Positions 1 through 11,583 of a DNA stretch of 64,000 nt are shown here, one piece after another. Every line of letters begins with the position of its first letter. The first letter of the stretch is position 1. The translations under genes and the position numbers were made by a program. The stretch is from assembly GCF_038396675.1 (NCBI RefSeq), contig NC_088921.1, positions 62,902,501-62,966,500 on the forward strand, read 5' to 3'. Source of the DNA: Hydra vulgaris (taxonomy: Eukaryota; Cnidaria; Hydrozoa; Anthoathecata; Hydridae). Below the pieces are notes generated by a model, which was given only the letters and a program-made list of their open reading frames with translations, did no database searches and was not told where the DNA came from.

Positions 1-2239
1 TTGAAGTTCATATTAAAAGGCGACTTAGTGTTTTTTTCATGAGAAACACTATATATATGTTTTGATAAAGTGTCGGCATCATAATTATATTAAAATTATT
101 AAAAAAACAGTTAACTATCAAAACATACCAAATATTTTGTCGCCTTAACGATCTTTGCGTTGTTTTTGTTGTCCCCATAACGTGTTGAAACATTGCATCT
201 ACCTTGAGTTGACCATATCGGTAATTGCAAAATCTAATCTGTTGTTTGTGTACATATTTATATAATTTCGAGATTTATCAATATATTAACCAGAAATTAT
301 TTATTTTTAAATAAAAATAACGCAAAACTTCCTTTCTTAAGTAAAAGCTTTATACAGCTAAATTTATACTACTATAGACTTGCGCTTTTATAACAAACTT
401 AAAGCATATTAGGAAAACAACATATTTTGGTAAAACAATTTGTCTTGAAATTATAAACTTAAAAAAGTTCTATACTGAAATATTTTAAAACACGAAATTG
501 GAGAGTTGTCGCATATTTAATTAGTAAATTAGAAGATAACAGATTACAAATAATTTCTAAAGCAGATTGATTTCTGTAAGAGGTTAACAAAATACTAAGT
601 AAGCTTTATAAAATTCTCAATAAAAATAATTACTTTTATGTTTCTCAAATGTCTAATTTTTATAGTTTGTTTTTATAACCTGAGACAATTCCACTTGAAT
701 TTATTTTTATTCTAAACACTCTTATTAAAAAGATTCAGGAAAAAAATTAGCGCGCCGCATAAGAAATAAAATCGAACAAAATGCGGCATGAATAATGACA
801 AAAAAACCCATCTCCATATTTGTATTATTCATCGATTTCTAAAAGCTTTGCTGTTTTTTCAATTTTTCTTCCCAAATGCGACAAAAATACACAATTCTCG
901 CTCAAATATGCGAGTAGTTTATGCCGAACTTATTGGCAAATCTTCCAATATATGACCGACCTGAAGGCAATCAGTAAAAATAAAACTCGTTAAATTTTCA
1001 TTACTTTAAGATAAAATAAAAATACATTATGGAATGCTTTAATTACGCAAATGTTTGACTGCCGGTAAAATTATTAAAATGAGTCTGTTTAAAGTTAATC
1101 TACTTGGATAACCACTATCCAATTTCAAATAGCTCGCGAATTCATTATCAAAAACAGACTCGCTTTCTTCTAACCATCTTTTGTAACAACGATCTATTAC
1201 AAAATGCATATTTTATAATAGTTTAAAGTTAGGTGAAATATACCATAACACTGGGTCAAAGGGTAAATACAAAACATAATTACCCGAAATATGTCTGATG
1301 ACGTTACTCACATATTTTTCAAGTAATGACGATTTATTTACGTATTTATAATATGCGCATTTAATAACGTTTTTAATAACATGGTGTATAAAAAATGCTA
1401 AAATACTGTTAAGATTTAAGGCTATTTTATATGGCGTTATATAAGTCTAACCTGTCAATACCATCATGTCATTAAGCTTAAATAAATGCATGGTCATCAG
1501 GATCATATCCAATTTATATTAATGTAGCCTCTAGCTACTAAATAAATATTTTTATGCGCAACCCACTGTAAGAACACATTTTAATTTACGATATAAGCAT
1601 TTTCTTGTGATTTATGAAAATTAAACTATAAATTCCGTTGTCACCACCAATAATGATATCAACAATTATCTTTATACGTAAAATTAAAAACTTCAAAAAA
1701 TTTTTATTGCTAACGTTTTTTTTATTTCAGCTGTACTATAAAGGGAATCATTATAGACAAGGTCTTGGCATTCTTTTAAATTTTCATCTAGAAACATCTT
1801 GTTATAAAGAAATAACAATGTACAATACATAAAAATGTAAAAACAATAATTTCTTTGATTTGCTTCCACAAGACCGGTTAGAGTTTTTAAAGGCAGTTGC
1901 AAATATAAAGTTTCAATGTGCATTACATTCCTATTTAAATTTTATCGTTCCGTCTATAGGGGATAATTTAATATTATATCAATTTAGTATAAATATTTAA
2001 CAACATAAAAATTAAAAGATTTTTCTTTGTATTTAAAAAATATAACGAAATTTAATACTAACGACGTTTCAAGTGAACTAAAATTTACATATTTATTTAA
2101 TTCAAAAATAGGAGAAATATATATATTTTGGTTTTTTTTAAATTATTTATAGAGTATTTTATTTTACATAACTTTAATTTGTTTCTTTAGTGTTTTTTAA
2201 GTGTTGTAAAAACAATAAGTGAAAAACATTTGCGTATTA
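1..2239. other. AT-rich stretch without genes
   Basis: I see no supported gene, RNA or transposon end here. Only short low-complexity reading frames occur, none with a recognisable motif. Confidence 0.6.
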
Positions 2240-2641
2240 CAGGGTCTCCACTCAAAAGTTTTAGTGTTTGCTTTTTCATGCTTTCCAGTGTTTTGGCCCT
2301 GAAAACCATATCTTATTCTAGCCTTAGCATTGAAAAAGCACTTAAATTCCAGTATTGAAGATATTTTCGCAGAGGTAGTAAAACTGTCTCAAACATAACC
2401 TTTTGAGCATGAAAGTATATAATCTGAAATTTGATAAATAATTTAATTAAATAATCTTTAAAAGATCATGGTTTTTATAGAATACAGCAACGTTAACTAA
2501 ACACCATTTGTTTATTGACAAAAAAAACGTATTTCAATTTTTCCAAAATCGACTATGCTATAAATTATAAATTTTCTAGTTTCCACCATGTTTTTCAAAA
2601 ACAGCCCTATCCTTAGGTTATTTAGCACAGTAGACACCCTG
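2240..2641. mobile_element. hAT-like MITE (non-autonomous)
   Basis: About 400 bp bounded by CAGGGTCTCCACTC on the left and the inverse of CAGGGTGTCTACTG on the right. The left tip is identical to the start of the hAT remnant at 18991, which suggests the same family. No coding potential is seen inside. The flanks do not give a clean 8-bp target duplication, so the boundaries are tentative. Confidence 0.4.
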
Positions 2642-3241
2642 TATTATTTGCTTGTTAAATTGTTTTAAGTTAAATAATATTATGAATATTACGATTACAA
2701 AATATTATATATCAGAAAAAAAGGATTGCATAAAATTTTATAAAAGTTACATTTCACTCTCCTACTTTACACTTTCTTATAATGAAGCTGCAATATTTTA
2801 TTTAATATACAAAAAATTAAATAAAATATATCTATATATATGAAACACAAAATATTAAATAATATATATTTATATATTATATTAAAATATATTATATATT
2901 AAATAAAATATATATAAAATATTAAATAAAATATATATAAAATATTAAATAAAATATATTTATATATATTATCTATGTTTCTTTTTATAATAAGATTTTA
3001 ATATTATTAGTTAGAATACTTAGGATTAGATGGTTTATTATGGCTTAAGGCATAAGTAGAATTTTTAATAATAGAAATCCTGGATTTAAATCAATTAAAG
3101 CGTGGACACGAAATAAATGTAAAAGTAGAAAAACAACTATAAAAAAGTACTCCTCAATTTTTATTTCGAATCAAGTAATAATAATAATACAATAATATAA
3201 GAAGATCAAGCATTAAAAAAAAAAGAAATTTTCTGTGGGAA
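2642..3241. other. AT-rich spacer with TATA-rich repeats
   Basis: Around 2840-2965 there are repeated blocks of the type AAATATTAAATAAAATATAT, a short degenerate AT tandem. No gene is seen. Confidence 0.5.
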
Positions 3242-4218
3242 TCAAATAATATTTCGAGCTTTTGCTTTAGTGGTACTCATTAGCTTGCGCACAGAATAAG
3301 AATCAAAACTATTTGATGCTTTATTAAATGATATTTTAATGCCTTTAACGTTTCTGCAAAGCATTTTCGTTTTTTTTATTTTTACTTTGATAATAGCCCA
3401 GTACATTCCAATAACTCTCAATTCTGGGCAGTTTGGAGGATTTTCTGTTTTAGGTACAAATTTCACGCTATTCTTTTTATACCATTCCATAGCTAGTTTA
3501 CAATAATGAATTAAAGCTAAATCAGGCCAGATCACAGCTCTGTTATTGTGTGATTTAATGAGAGGTAAAAGGCGTTTTTGTAAACATTCTTTAACATATA
3601 CTTGACCAGAAAGTGTGGAATGAGAAATATAAGGTGCTGATTTTTTGCCACAACTGCAAATAGCTTGCCAAATCAAAGCTGTTTTAGCAACTTGTCATGT
3701 TTTGTGTATTTAAATTTCTTATCTGCTTTTCCTTTATATTTGGTAATATAATAAACAGCACTAGGAATTTGTTAATGATCGGACTTGATATAAGTTTCAT
3801 AGTCTTCAACAATAAAGTTTTTAGAAATAAAATTGTCATACAACTTTCTGCCGCGGGTTCTTGCACTTTTTTGTTGAGTTTCAGAACGGTTGGGCACTTT
3901 TTGTGCTTTGAAAGAATGAAAACCATGTTTATTTCTAACTTTTGCAACAAAACTATGAGAAAATTCATATATTTTTTGCGCGTTCCCATAGTGAAAGGCT
4001 TGGGTTTTTCTTAAAGCTGTTAACCAGTTTTATATCTTTTAAACTTCCTTTCTTCCACCACTAGATTTACGATTAATTGATTTTGTTTGAAAAAAACGTT
4101 GAATAACACGACTAACGGTGTAGGATGTATTTGCAATGATTTTGCTATCAAATTATACTATTAGGATTTTGTAAATATTTGTATAGTTTTTTGTTTTTAG
4201 GTCTTCTTCTTTTGTCAT
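3242..4218 (-). pseudogene. Decayed mariner/IS630-type transposase
   Basis: This is a minus-strand remnant of a DDE transposase of the Tc1/mariner superfamily, the enzyme that excises and inserts such elements. An ATG at 4218 opens an N-terminal helix-turn-helix region (about 4030-4160). A basic segment and the catalytic domain follow. The first catalytic Asp lies in ETYIKSD (near 3790) and the second in VIWPDLALIHY (near 3525). The third region reads PPNCPELRVIGMYWA (near 3430). The family has PIExYW there, so the catalytic Glu appears replaced by Gly. Several in-frame stops and at least one frame change break the gene. The N-terminal half and the C-terminal half (3242-3676) lie in different frames. 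Terminal repeats were not identified. Family assignment is firm; activity is excluded. Confidence 0.8.
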
Positions 4219-4379
4219 TTTTAAAACTAAGTTTAAGTTAAATTTAAAAACTAACATATTTTTTTGAAACTACAGCAAAATACAAAACAATCAAAAATAT
4301 TTTAATACAACCACTGCAAAAAAATGACGTGCTTGTTCTTTCACATTTTTTTCGTGTACTCGCTTTAAAAAGTTTACTT

Positions 4380-4620
4380 AATTCATCGCATTCGTAACCA
4401 TCGCATTCATTGCAACCATTCGCTTCATCGCATTCGTAACCATATCCACATTCTCTAATACTTACTTCATTTAAAATACACTTAATCGCATTGGTAACCA
4501 TATCCACATTCTAAAATAATAACTAATAATAAGTTGAGTTATTATTAGTATTGCCGTGCAATACTTAAACTTATTCTTAGTATTGCCATGACATATGTTA
4601 TTAGTATTGAATGTCCTAAT
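4380..4620. repeat. Short imperfect tandem repeats
   Basis: A unit close to CGCATTCGTAACCAT recurs at 4386, 4428 and 4487, sometimes followed by ATCCACATTCT. Just downstream (4520-4610) a second unit, TTATTAGTATTGCC, recurs with single changes. On the minus strand the first unit would encode a Cys/Gly/Asp-rich peptide, but this looks like a by-product of the repeat. Confidence 0.55.
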
Positions 4621-5422
4621 AAGTTTTACTTATATATATCATGTACTATATTTAAAGTGTTATATTATCCTTTGATGGCTCTATTTGTGTTTTGTAATAA
4701 AATCGTGCAAATTATACAAGTAAAATATATTAGTAATATATTTTTCAACTGTTGTAATATTATAACGACAATTTAAAAATTCTAAGGTAATTAATTAACA
4801 GATTCTATAATAACCATATTTTGATAAACACATTGCTATTTATTTACCTACTATTAAATAAGTTAAAAATATGTAAATAAACTCACTAGTCATTTTATAG
4901 ATATGTACTTGTTTCCGACTTAAGTCAAACATGAACAAAGCTACAAATCTCAAAATTTAGCAAAATCAAAATTTGTATATCTATTCAAAGTCCATATGCT
5001 GCTCAGGCTGCATTGTAAATTCGAAGGTATTATAATAGTTTAAAGGTCTAATTACCTAGTGTTTTCTCTCAATAATCAAATGTTTGATATATATCTGTTA
5101 AAGTCCGTAAAAACGAGTATAAAACTCAGTGTCGCCGTATAGCAGCTTTTACTCGCTTTCGCGAACATTTGAATTTATACATCGTGATTTTTACTTTTTA
5201 AAAAATACTTTTTCAAAAATAATCAAGAGTAATATAAAGTTTTTTCAGTGTTTCCTTAGACAAATATCTTTAGTAACGCACACCGAAATATTAGTTTCAT
5301 TAAGTATTGAACTCATAATTTCCGAGTAAAACGTTGAGGTGACCGTAAAGAGTACCCATAACTTAAATGTTGTTTTATGGTACGTTTTTTTAGCATTTAT
5401 TTGTTACCGTTACACTGCTCAA

Positions 5423-5425
<3 letters not shown>
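4621..5425. other. AT-rich spacer
   Basis: No supported gene, repeat or transposon end is seen between the short tandem repeats and the TA tract at 5426. Confidence 0.5.

Positions 5426-5469
<44 letters not shown>
5426..5469. repeat. (TA)n microsatellite
   Basis: Uninterrupted TA dinucleotide tract immediately left of P-like element A. It matches the TA tract on the other side of that element, as expected if the element landed inside an older TA repeat. Confidence 0.95.
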
Positions 5470-5471
<2 letters not shown>

Positions 5472-8400
5472 TGGCCTACTTAAATACACGGCCTTCTATT
5501 CTGCTTAAACCGGAAAAATATAGAAGGCCAGTTAAAAAAACGCATATTTGTAAAATTTTATGCTTTTTTTTAGGTTTCTTTTTAGTAATAAATAGTAATC
5601 ATAATTAATAAATGTCTTTATTGTAAAAAACACAACATTTATTAACCTTCATAATTATATATTACTTAAATGATTAATAAGAAGATTATCAAGAAATAAG
5701 AATACACAAATTCTCGAAAGTAAGCTTTAAAAGTATTTTAAAATTTTTTACACAAACTGTTTAAAAATATGAAACAGAAGATTCTTATTTTTTTCTCTGT
5801 CTTTTTTTAAAGGCATTAATGTTATCTGAAACAATGGAATCACTGACTCTCTTTCTGATGTTATTAAAATAAATATTTGAAATAATAGTGTGTATAATTT
5901 CCTTTCCACAATTTTGGTAATTTAAACATAAAAATGGTTGGTAACTTTCTCTATTGTCAAGAACTAACTTTGCTGCTTTACGGTGTTGCATTTGAGATCG
6001 ATAAATAACATCAAATACATGATCTAACATAGCAAAACTATCACAGACATATTCTAAAAGGGCTAGTGATGGAGTTGTTAGCCCACCTCTGGACAATTTA
6101 TTTAAATAACTATAGTCATTCGACTCCTGTTGACAATGTTGACTACAAAGCAACTTGCAACATATTTTAAACTTCTTAATCAGTTTTTTGGCAATAAAAC
6201 CAGCAATATAAGTAGCAACTTCACGCGAACCATCTGATAAAATCACACAATCATAATCTCTTTCTTTCATCTGATCCATCAAGGATCTAGCATGTTGTGT
6301 ATCTTGAACATCATTAATATCATTTTTCAAATATTTTAATTCCTTCCTTTATTAGACTTTTTATTTAAATTATCTTCTCACTATAGATAACATCTTTCAA
6401 ACTGACAAGAAACCTGCCACCACTCATTTGGTGGTATTGTCCAAATCTTCTTTCTAACGGATCACTTTGAAAATGAGCAGTCAATATAAATTTATAATTA
6501 TCTTCCAATAGATCTTCTATTAAAGAAGCTTGACATAATAAAGTTCTTTGTGGTGCTGATGATGTTTGAGGAGATAATGTATATTTCTCAAAATTTGGAA
6601 TTTTGGTGTTTTTCTATTTATTTAACCATTCAGCAAAAGCTCGAAAAAACTCAGGTTTTTTATCATTAATAATAGCAGCATTTCCAAGACAGTTATTAGA
6701 AAACTGATTTTTCGAACTTGTAATTGTCCACCATTTATTAAAAAGAGTTAGGAAGATGCAATATCTAAATGGTTGGGAAAATTTGATTTTATTGCTGCTG
6801 CTGTAGTTTCATGAAAGATACCTAAAGCAACAGTGACATTTTGCTTGTAGTTTCCAGGATGGAAAACTTTGCTATTTATTTTGGTGCTTTTTTTAAACTT
6901 GTATCCAACAGGCTGTCATTTTCTAATAAATCATGAAATAATTTCCACGATATTTTTCCTGGTTGAACGTGAATTTCATCTTTAAAAACTTAAAAATGAA
7001 ATTCTGGAAAAATAAACTTTTTTTTATTTAGTAAGTTGTTTCAAATGTTTTTAATCAGATGCACTATGTCAAAGAATAGGTAAATTTTTTGTGATTGTAC
7101 ATTAATAAACAAATCATCTGGTTTTTTACCATATGCATCAAGCAATATTGTAAAAGAGGAAACATTTGAAGCATGATTGTCACAAACACCTTGAACATTA
7201 AAACTATATTTTATTAAAGATTGAATCAAGCTGAGAATTTCAGTTTTCAACCAATCACTGTTTAATTTTATAATTGGAATTGCTTTGATGACACAAGAGG
7301 TATTTTCTTTTAAACCAACCACCATGAAAGAAACAATGCTTCTATAACATTCATTTTCTTCACTAATCCCAATTACATCTCCACCAGAATATTCTGCACA
7401 TTTTTGCAAATACATTTCATCAAAAATTATTATAAGATCATTTGATAAGCTTCCATTTTCATGTAACAATTTCAAAACTTTCATAGAATTAATTTCACCT
7501 GCTTTAAACTTGCCTAACAGTGATATAGATGTAAGAGGGAATTCCTTCAGCAGTAAATGATAAGTTTGCAATGATGTGTAACGCAACATCAAGACAAATT
7601 GAAGCATATTTGAAGAATAAATTTGATTTTTTTTTATTTGGTGACTTTTATGTTCTTCAAGAATGGAAGACAACTTTTCTTCGTCGATGCTAAAATGTGA
7701 ATCAAAGTTTTCCAGCATACTCTTTCTTTTTAACATACATTGACTGGTTACTCTGAGCCAAGGTGGCTAAGAAACTGGAAGATTTTTGTAAAAAAGTTTG
7801 ACATGAAGATTTTTGTCAATACGAATACATTCAGCAACTTCAGGTATGTGTAGTTCATTTTGAATAATTTTATAGAACACGACACAATCATCGAATTAGG
7901 AAAATAAATATATCCTGTTGGTGAATCAGCAACTGTAAGAGAATTAAGATCTTCAATAATATCATTTGATAAAAACTTTTGATATTCATCTTCTTGAAAA
8001 ATTCTTTTAGTTGGTGATTTTCTTGGTATAAACATAGCTGAAAGTGAAGCTGTTGCAATGCTGGTCGGGTATATTGTAGGAACAGGCTTCAAATTATACA
8101 ACAAACGAAATCGTTTTTCTGATGCTCCTTTGTATACTAAACTTTCATCAAAATGTTTAAAGCAGATCACAGATGATTTAGTAACAGTTCAACAATTTCT
8201 ATTTACAAATCTAACCCATAACTTTCTCAAGTCATCATCTTTTGGAAAACCAAAGACTGGTATTACTTCACCACCATTATAATTGGAGGTAAAACCGAAA
8301 ACACAGCATTTATTAACCATTATTATTTTTAACAATTAAAAAGTAGCCACAAATAACAATACTAAGTTGTTGAAGTTTAGTAGAGATGTCAATTATCTAA

Positions 8401-8592
8401 CGCGAAAATTTTTATCCTGTTCCAGATATACTTATTTAACATTGATAGCGCAATATTTAAAATATTTAAAGAAAGTTAGTCCATATAAGGGAATATTCGT
8501 TTTTTCAACTGGCCTTCTATTTTTTTTCGATTTAAGCAGAATAGAAGGCCGTGTATTTAAGTAGGCCATGTGTATTCCGTGTATTTAATCAG

Positions 8593-8597
<5 letters not shown>
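5470..8597 (-). mobile_element. THAP/P-like DNA transposon, element A
   Basis: A 3.1 kb element with long terminal inverted repeats. The left end starts CATGGCCTACTTAAATAC and continues for about 60 bp (to 5535). The inverse copy lies at 8508-8569. The right end carries an extra 28 bp (8570-8597) that repeats the tip motif again, ending in GGCCAT directly against a TA tract. P-type elements make 8-bp target duplications; here both flanks are TA repeats, so ATATATAT is possible but cannot be proven. The element carries one minus-strand transposase gene. The tips resemble those of the two other P-like elements in the window (42170 and 48652), sharing ATGGCCTACT and an ACGGCC core. Confidence 0.85.
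5785..8320 (-). pseudogene. THAP-domain P-element-like transposase (broken), element A
   Basis: Minus-strand transposase of the P-element/THAP9 type, which would bind element ends with a THAP zinc finger and cut DNA with an RNase H-like domain. ATG at 8320 begins MVNKCCVFGF. The second zinc Cys of the C2CH finger (Cys10 in the copy at 51581) is Phe here. VICFKHF supplies the later Cys/His pair and PVPTIY the AVPTIF-like box. A TGA replaces a Trp codon inside the finger. Beyond it come KSPTKRIFQ, the core IFDEMYLQK (near 7410), VCDNHASNVSSF (near 7170) and IVHLIKNI (near 7050). The conserved C-terminal part REVATYIAGFIAKKL and SRGGLTTPSL (6215-6060) ends at 5785. Several frameshifts and stops break it. 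The frame steps by -1 just after the THAP exon region (about 7905), as it does in the copy at 51138. Confidence 0.88.

Positions 8598-8640
<43 letters not shown>
8596..8640. repeat. (TA)n microsatellite
   Basis: TA tract separating P-like element A from the Tc1-like element that starts at 8683. It grades into a degenerate TA/CA-rich spacer. Confidence 0.95.
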
Positions 8641-8642
<2 letters not shown>

Positions 8643-8923
8643 TTTATATGTATATATGCATATAAATATAGATACACATATACAGTATCGGACAATACGA
8701 GTGTAACCAAATAATGCTAATTTAGTTTCTTTATATAAAAGTGCTGCATTTTTTCAATTTAGAGAAATAACTATGTAACTGTTTAGAGACAAAGTTCTTC
8801 AAGTTTTATTCATCACAAAACTTATTATGTGTACACGAAAATTAATAAATTAATCAAAAGTATTAAAAAAAAGTTGATTTCCTTCTGGACAAAACAAGTG
8901 CAACTCGACAAAATGTTGACCAA

Positions 8924-9930
8924 TCAATATTTCGTGGCGAATCCTTTGTTGTCGATCACAGCCTTGCATCTTCGAGGCATAGATTCGATCAGGTGATCAA
9001 TGAAACTTTGTGGAATCGCTGCCTAGGCCTTTTGGATTTGTTCAAACAGTTGATCCTTATTACGAACACCTTCACGATTAATTTTGCGGTTGACGATCTT
9101 CCACAGGTTCTCGATAGGGTTGAGATCCGGAGATTGAGGCGGCCAATCCATCACCGATAGGTGGTTGTCTTGAAACCACTGCTTGACTACTTTAGCAGTG
9201 TGTTTCGGATCGTTGTCTTGTTGAAAAACCCATTTTATTGGCATATTCCATTTAGCATGAGGTAACAAAATATCTTTCAGGATATTTTTATACATAAGAC
9301 GGTCCATTATTCCATCATTTCGATGTATTAGACCTAGTCGGTTAGCAGAAATACACCCCCAGACCATTACATTGCCTCCACCATGCTTCACGGTCTTTTA
9401 GCAGTAACGTAAATCGAGGCGTTTTTCGGCCGGTCCACATACACAGCGAATGCCATCGCTCCCAATGATGTTTAACTTCGATTCATCACTGAACATGAAA
9501 GTTCGCCATTTCTGCACATTCCAGTCAAAATGAGATGTAGCAAGCAGTAGTCTTTTCTTCTGGTTTTTAGTGAAACCAGCGGTTTCTTTGCTGGGCGTCA
9601 AGAAAACAATCCGGCTTCAACAGCACGTCGTCTGATTGTTCGGTCCGATACAGGCAGCTCTAATTGCATTTGTATCTCGACTGATGATATCCAGGGATCC
9701 TTCTTGATGGATCTGACGATCATAGAATCCTCTCTAAAAGTAGTTAAGCGCAGTCTTCCACCTTTGTTATCTGCTGCCAACTTCCCCGTTAGAACGATAT
9801 TTGGAACATAGTCTTGACACGGTCCATTTTTTCACGCGATATTTATCTCAAATACATTTTGTGACATTCCACTTACGTATTCGCCAATATTTTTCTTTCT
9901 TAGTTCTAATCCAAGACTGTCGGGAGCCAT
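8924..9930 (-). pseudogene. Tc1-like DD34E transposase, copy 1 (broken)
   Basis: ATG at 9930 starts MAPDSLGLELRKK, the same start as in copy 2, and the stop is at 8924, giving about 335 codons, a normal Tc1 length. The N-terminal paired HTH domain spans roughly 9900-9600 and contains DRTIRRRAVEAGLFS. The catalytic triad is visible: FSDES (near 9490), VFQQDNDPKHT (near 9215) and SPDLNPIENLW (near 9110). The second Asp and the Glu are separated by 34 residues (DD34E). Breaks: frameshifts in the HTH linker (about 9780-9930) and near 9600, an in-frame stop at 9398, and a Trp-to-stop change at 9023. All catalytic residues remain, so the gene decayed recently by small lesions rather than by loss of domains. 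Confidence 0.92.
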
Positions 9931-10179
9931 TTTTGCACATGAAGTCATAAAAATAATAAAAATAAATAATCACGCTTCTCAAGGCTTACCGTTTATACAT
10001 TTACTTTGTGATGATACAATAATGCTCTGTGGAACACAACGTCTTGATTGGATGTGGACTGTATTGATGTAATGAAACACTTGTTGTATTTCACTTCTTG
10101 TATTGATGTTCTTCGATAAAACAATAGTAAAACTCACTTCGATAAACTGTCTCGATAATATTGACTGATTGACTTCCAT

Positions 10180-10369
10180 ATACTGACTGAGTTACATGTC
10201 GATTTACATGTCTCTTATATATTAAAATGAGCCTGTGTGAACCTGTTCTGAAAGATTCTAGATGTTTCTTTTCGATGCTTCTGGAAGCTTCTGGATGCGT
10301 CTGGATCCTTCTGAATGTTTTTGGATGCTGCTGGATGCTTACAGGTGCTTCTTCTGGAAGCTTCTGCAT
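10180..10369 (-). promoter_or_regulatory. Heat-shock-type promoter of Tc1-like copy 1
   Basis: Reading the minus strand towards the transposase, there is an array of inverted GAA units, then TATATAAG (10221-10214), then a TCAGTC initiator whose A is about 32 bp downstream (near 10189). Clear heat-shock elements of the form TTCnnGAAnnTTC are TTCTGGAAGCTTCTGGA at 10279-10295 and TTCTGGAAGCTTC at 10352-10364. A further one, TTCTGGAAACTTCCGGA, at 10978-10994 lies on the far side of the fold-back insertion, so the MITE split the array. Spacing is that of a focused metazoan heat-inducible promoter. Function is inferred from motif and spacing only. Confidence 0.6.
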
Positions 10370-10967
10370 TAGGGTGGAGTGAATTTTAATTTTTTTTACA
10401 ATTCGTTTAGTCTGGGTGGGCAAAAGTTGTCTATTCATTTCAGAAATACTCTTGTAAAATATCAATGCTCTAGAAAATTATCTTGAGGTTTCTCAAGACC
10501 TTTAAAATTTTAATGGGTCGTTAATATTATGTAAAAAAAAGTTTTTCAAAAGTATGTCATGTTTGGTCTCAAAAGAAGCAAAATTTTATAAAAATTTCAA
10601 AAATTACAGTTATTTAAAAAAAAAAATTGTTAATTTTTAGTTTATTGCAGTAAAAATGACCTTCTAAACTAAAAATGAAAAAAGGTTTATTTTTTTTAAT
10701 TAAAAATTCAAAAAAATTTTAAATAATAATTTTTTTTTTGAAATTTTTATAAAATTTTGCTTCTTTTGAGACCCAACATGACATACTTTTGAAAAATTTT
10801 TTTTACATAATATTAGGGACCCATTAAAATTTTAAAGGTCTTGAGAAACTTCAAGATAATTTCCTAGAGCATTGATATTATTCCTGAGTATTTCTGAAAT
10901 GAATAGACAACTTTTGCACACCCAGGCTAAACGAATTGTAAAAAAAACTAAAATTTACTTCATCCTA
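10370..10967. mobile_element. Fold-back hAT-like MITE inside Tc1 copy 1
   Basis: A 598-bp element made almost entirely of two inverted arms of roughly 250 bp (about 10370-10625 and 10710-10967) around a short T/A-rich centre. Ends read TAGGGTGGAGTGAATTTTA and, inverted, TAGGATGAAGTAAATTTTA. It is flanked by a perfect 8-bp direct repeat TTCTGCAT (10362-10369 and 10968-10975), the size expected for hAT transposition. No coding sequence. It interrupts the heat-shock-element array of the host Tc1-like transposon. Confidence 0.82.
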
Positions 10968-11295
10968 TTCTGCATTATTCTGGAAACTTCCGGATACTTC
11001 ATTTAATTTTTAAGAAACTTCCTTGACCTTGACACGGACCAGACTAAAGAAAATGAAACAAACCAACTTTTTGCGAACAAAAAGTTGCGCTTGTTTTGTT
11101 CGCTTCAAAATGGCACTTGTCAACGAAGTTCTGCCAGTGTGCTGGCAGCTGATTGTTCATGTCATGGCATGCTATGACTCCCGGCTCCTGAACTGTTTGC
11201 TGTGGTAGTATAGTTCGTTTCGTTTTAAGACGTAAAATTAGGAACACTTTTTAGCATTATTCGATGTTGGTTGCAAATGTTTTGTCCAATACTGC

Positions 11296-11298
<3 letters not shown>

Positions 11299-11371
<73 letters not shown>

Positions 11372-11410
11372 GTATATATATATTTACATATATATGAATA
11401 TATATATATA

Positions 11411-11466
<56 letters not shown>

Positions 11467-11570
11467 TGTATATGTGTATATATATATGTACATATATGTA
11501 TATATATATGTATATGTATGTATATATAAATACATATATATATATATATGTATATATATATTTATATATG
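11299..11570. repeat. Compound (TA)n microsatellite
   Basis: Mostly TA dinucleotides with scattered ATGAATA, GCATG and GTACATA interruptions. It joins the right end of Tc1 copy 1 to the left end of the HGKG element. Confidence 0.95.
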
Positions 11571-11583
11571 TAGAGTTCTATGG

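Larger units (their letters stand above)
8683..11294 (-). mobile_element. Tc1-like transposon, copy 1 (2.6 kb, heat-shock-type promoter)
   Basis: Terminal inverted repeats start CAGTATCGGACAA on the left (8683, preceded by TA) and, inverted, CAGTATTGGACAAAAC on the right (tip at 11294). Both run on into AACCA and AATAATGCTA motifs. The transposase is on the minus strand. It is preceded by about 1.3 kb of 5' sequence, long for a Tc1 element, part of which is a 598-bp fold-back MITE insertion. Without the insertion the element is about 2.0 kb. Element copy 2 (44758-46474) shares the transposase, the 5' leader and the promoter block. The element sits between (TA)n tracts, fitting TA target preference. 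Confidence 0.88.

Noticed and set aside
3684..4014. Frames on both strands at 3.7-4.0 kb as a separate small gene
   Set aside because: Reading the third frame gives mariner transposase text (basic block and ETYIKSD), so these are out-of-frame shadows.
10240..10380. Captured complete heat-shock protein gene next to the HSE array
   Set aside because: No HSP70, HSP90 or small HSP coding motif is present; only promoter-like and leader-like sequence precedes the transposase.
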